The translations under genes and the position numbers were made by a program. The notes beneath the pieces were generated by a model, which made no database searches, was not told where the DNA came from, and saw only the letters and a list, made by a program, of their open reading frames with translations. This document shows, piece by piece, positions 7,726-10,823 of a DNA stretch of 10,823 nt (the first letter of the stretch is position 1; each line of letters opens with the position of its first letter). Source of the DNA: Entrophospora sp. SA101. Its lineage: Eukaryota; Glomeromycota; Glomeromycetes; Entrophosporales; Entrophosporaceae. The stretch is taken from the NCBI GenBank assembly GCA_958430865.1, contig CAUDNR010004277.1, forward strand, positions 4,904 to 15,726, in the 5' to 3' direction.

Positions 7726-8969
7726 ATGGTGAGCTAACAAACATACAAATATAAATTTATTTTAAATAAAATATATATCTTAAATATGAATGTAATTATC
7801 TCTGTTAAAGAACGATCCTTTAGAATGTGCTCTGGACCTTATGAGACGTCTTCCACCACAAAAAACTGAAGAAAACCTTGTACAACTCGTAGATCTTGTA
7901 CCTCACCTTCATGAAGATTTAATAAATGCTGTTGACCAACCTTTAAAAGTTGGTAGATGTAAAAAGGAAGGAAAGGATTATATTTTATGTGCTTTCAACA
8001 GAGATGGAGATTCATATCGGTATAATAAATATCTTTCTATATTAAAAAAAAATCTCTTTAAGAATTAAAGAGACTGATATTTTTTTGTTTATTATATATA
8101 ATCTTTTTAATAGCTCTCCTTGGTCAAATGAATATGATCCGTATATCAATGATGGCATATTACCATCTTCAAAAATACGTAAATTAGAAATAGCTGCCAA
8201 TGAGGCATTTAATACATATCGAGAAATGTAAAATAAGCTTATATTTATCATCCAATTATTTTATTTCCATCATCATTTGATAATAAAAAATTAATCTATA
8301 ATATCTAATTTTCGTTAGGTACTATGAAGGTGGTGTTTCCTCAGCTTATTTTTGGGATGATCCTCCAGATGGGTTTTCCGGCGCTGTATTATTTAAGAAA
8401 GGCAAAAAGAGAAACTTTTTTTATTATTTTATATTCACATACATGTATATATGTATATATTATAACTTTTTGTCATAAATTTGTTAAATAGTTGGTGATG
8501 GTGTTCGTAAAATGAAAGGTGTATGGGACTCTATTCATGTCTTTAAAGCGAATGAACGTAGCCGTAAAGCTCAATATAAATTAACATCCACTGTCATGCT
8601 TTATACAATTACAAATAAACCTGACCTTGGAAATATGAATTTATCTGGAAGTATGACAAGACAAGTAAGGCCAAAAAATTCTATGCGCATGTGTATATTT
8701 TGTTTAAATATTTTTATTTATAGGCTCTATTTTAAATACAGTTTGAAGCAGAATATCCATTTGATGATCCCTCGGCACACATTGTAAATATTGGTCGTAT
8801 GGTCGAAGACATTGAACTCAAAATGCGTAATTTGCTTCAAGAAGTTTATTTTAGTAAAACAAAAGATATAGTTAATGGTTTACGTTCGGTAAATTCTCTT
8901 GTTGATGCTCAAAAACAAATGAATGTTCAAAAGGAATTGGTTGGAAAGTTATTAGAAAGAAAAGCATGA
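7726..8969 (+). CDS. cap2: F-actin capping protein subunit beta
   Basis: Six exons: 7726-7728, 7811-8019, 8114-8227, 8319-8401, 8492-8664 and 8742-8969, giving 269 residues, the usual size for the family. With the alpha subunit the protein caps actin filament barbed ends and limits their growth at actin patches and the cell cortex. Family hallmarks in order are [10 protein letters not shown] (residues 9-18), [24 protein letters not shown] (64-80), [47 protein letters not shown] (210-219), [12 protein letters not shown] (233-244) and a basic C-terminal helix that corresponds to the actin-binding tentacle. The first coding exon is just ATG followed by GTGAGC. This start is preferred because exon 2 has no upstream in-frame ATG before a stop (7793), and starting at 7841 would lose the conserved N-terminus. 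Intron 4 (8402-8491) starts with GC, not GT; only this junction keeps FKK-VGDG in frame. Identification is secure; the ATG-only exon is somewhat less so. Confidence 0.95.
8402..8491 (+). other. GC-AG intron in the capping protein gene
   Basis: The exon ends AAGAAAG and the intron begins GCAAAA and ends AAATAG. Splicing here restores a valine codon and the family sequence [14 protein letters not shown]. No nearby GT gives the same protein, and reading through reaches stops. GC-AG introns are spliced by the major spliceosome. Confidence 0.75.
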
Positions 8970-9089
8970 AAATTTATACATGTTTTTATATGTATTTATT
9001 ATATTTATTTATAAAAAAAAAGAATCATCTAGTTTGCTAAAAATCAAGTAAATCAATAAGTAATAATAATATATTAATTATTTTTAACA
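8970..9089. terminator. Convergent 3' ends, shared terminator region
   Basis: The stop codons of the capping-protein gene (8967-8969) and the Nab3-like gene (9092-9090, minus) are 120 bp apart and face each other. The spacer is almost all A and T, with alternating TATATGTAT-like sequence and an A9 run (9014-9022). This suits fungal polyadenylation in both directions. Transcripts may overlap here. Confidence 0.5.
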
Positions 9090-10823
9090 TTAGTTGTTAT
9101 AATTATTGAATTGTGTCATAAGATCTGTGATATTAGAGCTACCAGGAATTTGATTATGAAACTGTTGTAAATTTGGTGCAACATGTTGGGGTTGATGTTG
9201 AGGTAAAGGAAGAGTATTATTAGGCTGAGGAGGAGGCATAACATTTGGATTGTTAACATTATGCTGGTTAATCATTGAAGTATTAAAAGGCATAGTATTA
9301 TGAGGGAACACTTGCGTATATCGTTGTTGATTTGGAGCATTTGCAGGCGCCAAATTTCCAAGTATTTGTTGTACATCAAAATTTTGTGGTTGTGCAGACA
9401 TAAAACCTGGCTGATGTTGTAAATTGGTACCAGGTGAAACTACTTGAATGGGCTGTGTATTTTGGGGGACTGTTGGCTGCTGTTGCTGTTGCTGTTGTTG
9501 CTGTTGTAAACTACCAAGCAAATTAGCAAGTGCGGCAAAATTAACATTATTTAATGAAATTGGATTAATATTTAATGCATTTGGCTGTTCTATAATTGGG
9601 GCAGCCTTTTGTGTTTGAGGTAAAATTTGTTGCCCACCAGTTAACATATTGTTAGGGACCGATGAAACATGAGCTCGAGACAATAATCCAACTGCATCTT
9701 CTATTCTAATATTGTTATATTCTAATAATTTTTAATTTAAGTTAATAAATAGGTTCATCTACATTATTTATAATCAAAGTATTAAAAAGAGAAAAACTAA
9801 CCATCATATTTTACATTATCTTGAGAACGTTGATGTTCAAAAATTTGCATATTAACCCTACCATTCATTATAAGGGCTCTTTCTAAAAAGACAACCGCAT
9901 GCACGCCTTCTACAATCATTTGACGAACAACTGCTTGAATTTGAAGTTTTCTAGATAAATGAAGTGTGTGAACAGAGATCTTTGCTTCTCTGAAAGCATT
10001 CTCTGCTTGCCACAAATAATTCCTAAAAACAATTCATATATATAATAACGATCGATTGATTTTTAACAAACAATAAAAATCAATTAAAATTTTTAACAAA
10101 CAATAAAAATCAATTAAAATTTTTAAGATACCAACCGATCAACTTCTTCAAGGACAATTATTTGACATTCTGGTACCGCATTGCCTTGCCTTCTAGGTAA
10201 AGGAAATTCATCATTAGCCTTGTCATGTAATTGTGACCTATTATCTCGACTTTGTTTTTGTTCTGAATAATCTCTATTAGGAACTCTATATGGTTTAGAT
10301 CTATGGGAGTTTTTTTGGTCACGGTGATCCTCCCTATATGAATCACGGCTATGTCTTCTTTCATTGCCTTCCTTATTATAATGCCAATTATTATGGGTTT
10401 GAGTATGATGTCCTCTGGCGGGTGAATATTCTCTTTTGTTATTATTATGCCAATTATTTTTATTTCCGCCTCTTTGATTCCAACGTTTTTCATGATGATG
10501 CCCAAAATTATTTTTATGCCCAGTATCTTGATTTTGCGAACGGTGATGTAACTTACCATGAGAAACCTCCAATCCTATTATAAAATTAAATGATATATTA
10601 ATTAATTAATGATTAATTTTATATATAAAATAAAAAAAACTTGCCTAATCTCAATCCATGTAAAATTCTTCCATTCTCTTTCTCGATTGCTTTTTTAATA
10701 CTCTCAGTATTATCATATTGGATAAAACCAAAGCTATTTTTAATAGATATTTCAAAAATTTCTCCATAAGGAGAAAAGATGTCATAAAGCTCCTTTTTAG
10801 TAGTCGATTGAGTGGATAATTTT
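9090..10823 (-). CDS. Nab3-like RRM RNA-binding protein, 5' partial
   Basis: Four visible exons on the minus strand: 10823-10645, 10574-10136, 10022-9802 and 9721-9090 (489 residues; the start lies beyond the right edge). Residues 1-64 are most of an RRM, with ELYDIFSPYGEI and the RNP1-like SFGFIQY (30-36); the first strand is cut off. An Arg/His/Asn-rich linker (about 65-190) follows. Then comes an alpha/beta domain (about 193-292) with CQIIVLEEVDR, ENAFREAKISVHTL, EGVHAVVFLERA and YNNIRIEDAV. It resembles the anticodon-binding-like fold that follows the RRM in Nab3-type proteins. The C-terminal 195 residues are Q/N/P-rich with a Q10 run (352-361) and look prion-like. In yeast, Nab3 works with Nrd1 and Sen1 to terminate non-coding RNA transcription in the nucleus; that role here is inferred from layout. 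Intron 1 is GC-AG; intron 2 uses a weak GTTGGT donor, the only one giving the right phase. A generic RRM protein is the alternative. Confidence 0.82.
10061..10120. repeat. Perfect 30-bp tandem duplication in intron 2
   Basis: The 30-bp unit at 10061-10090 (starting TTTTAACAAACAATAAAAAT) is repeated exactly at 10091-10120, inside the 113-nt intron 2 of the Nab3-like gene (10135-10023). It explains why this is the longest intron of that gene. Identical copies suggest a recent duplication that may be length-variable between strains. Confidence 0.9.
10575..10644 (-). other. GC-AG intron in the Nab3-like gene
   Basis: The donor reads AG|GCAAGT, the textbook form for GC introns, and the 70-nt intron ends AATAG. 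Splicing gives RLG-LEVSHG, completing the last RRM strand. The alternative GT donor 4 nt downstream leads to a stop within a few codons. Confidence 0.8.

Noticed and set aside
10158..10559. Minus-strand open frame of 133 codons overlapping the Nab3-like exon 2
   Set aside because: It is a shadow frame of the H/N/R-rich linker; its composition (I and K runs) is that of a shifted low-complexity region, and the other frame joins conserved domains on both sides.
10338..10583. Plus-strand open frame of 81 codons
   Set aside because: Antisense to the same exon; rich in Y and F as expected from complementing H/N/K codons, with no recognisable features.

Overview
The window is AT-rich eukaryotic nuclear DNA that reads best as a fungal genome. 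Its introns are short (70-113 nt) and often carry a CTAAT-type branch site. One gene is Nab3-like, a fungal-type nuclear RNA-binding protein, and a RING-tailed protein at the left edge is of a kind I associate with the expanded families of arbuscular mycorrhizal fungi. A Rhizophagus-like Glomeromycotina genome is my best guess; this is inference from style, not an identification. The standard genetic code fits the two best-defined genes.

Layout. (1) 3-1370, + strand: the 3' part of a gene for an uncharacterised protein with a RING-H2-like zinc site, an acidic tail and a short last exon. (2) 1371-3000: gene-free and repeat-rich, with a roughly 1.37-kb element bounded by imperfect inverted repeats and, inside it, a clean 92-bp foldback element flanked by TA. 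(3) 3000-5000: no coding sequence I can support. It holds a TATA-like box, a pyrimidine tract, leader-like sequence and AT microsatellites. (4) About 5013-7643, - strand: a decayed bromodomain gene. Start codon, first intron, AT-hook-like patch, most of the bromodomain and downstream coding patches can be read, but only by switching frame and passing stops. (5) 7726-8969, + strand: an apparently intact six-exon gene for the beta subunit of F-actin capping protein. (6) 10823-9090, - strand: a four-exon Nab3-like gene, cut by the right edge inside its RRM.

The capping-protein gene and the bromodomain relic are divergent, with only 82 bp between their start codons. The capping-protein and Nab3-like genes are convergent, with 120 bp between their stop codons. 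No functional link between the genes is evident; the right half looks like ordinary compact housekeeping DNA and the left half like a repeat-rich, decaying region. The most unusual points are the bromodomain pseudogene, two GC-AG introns supported by reading frame in two neighbouring genes, and the nested inverted-repeat elements.
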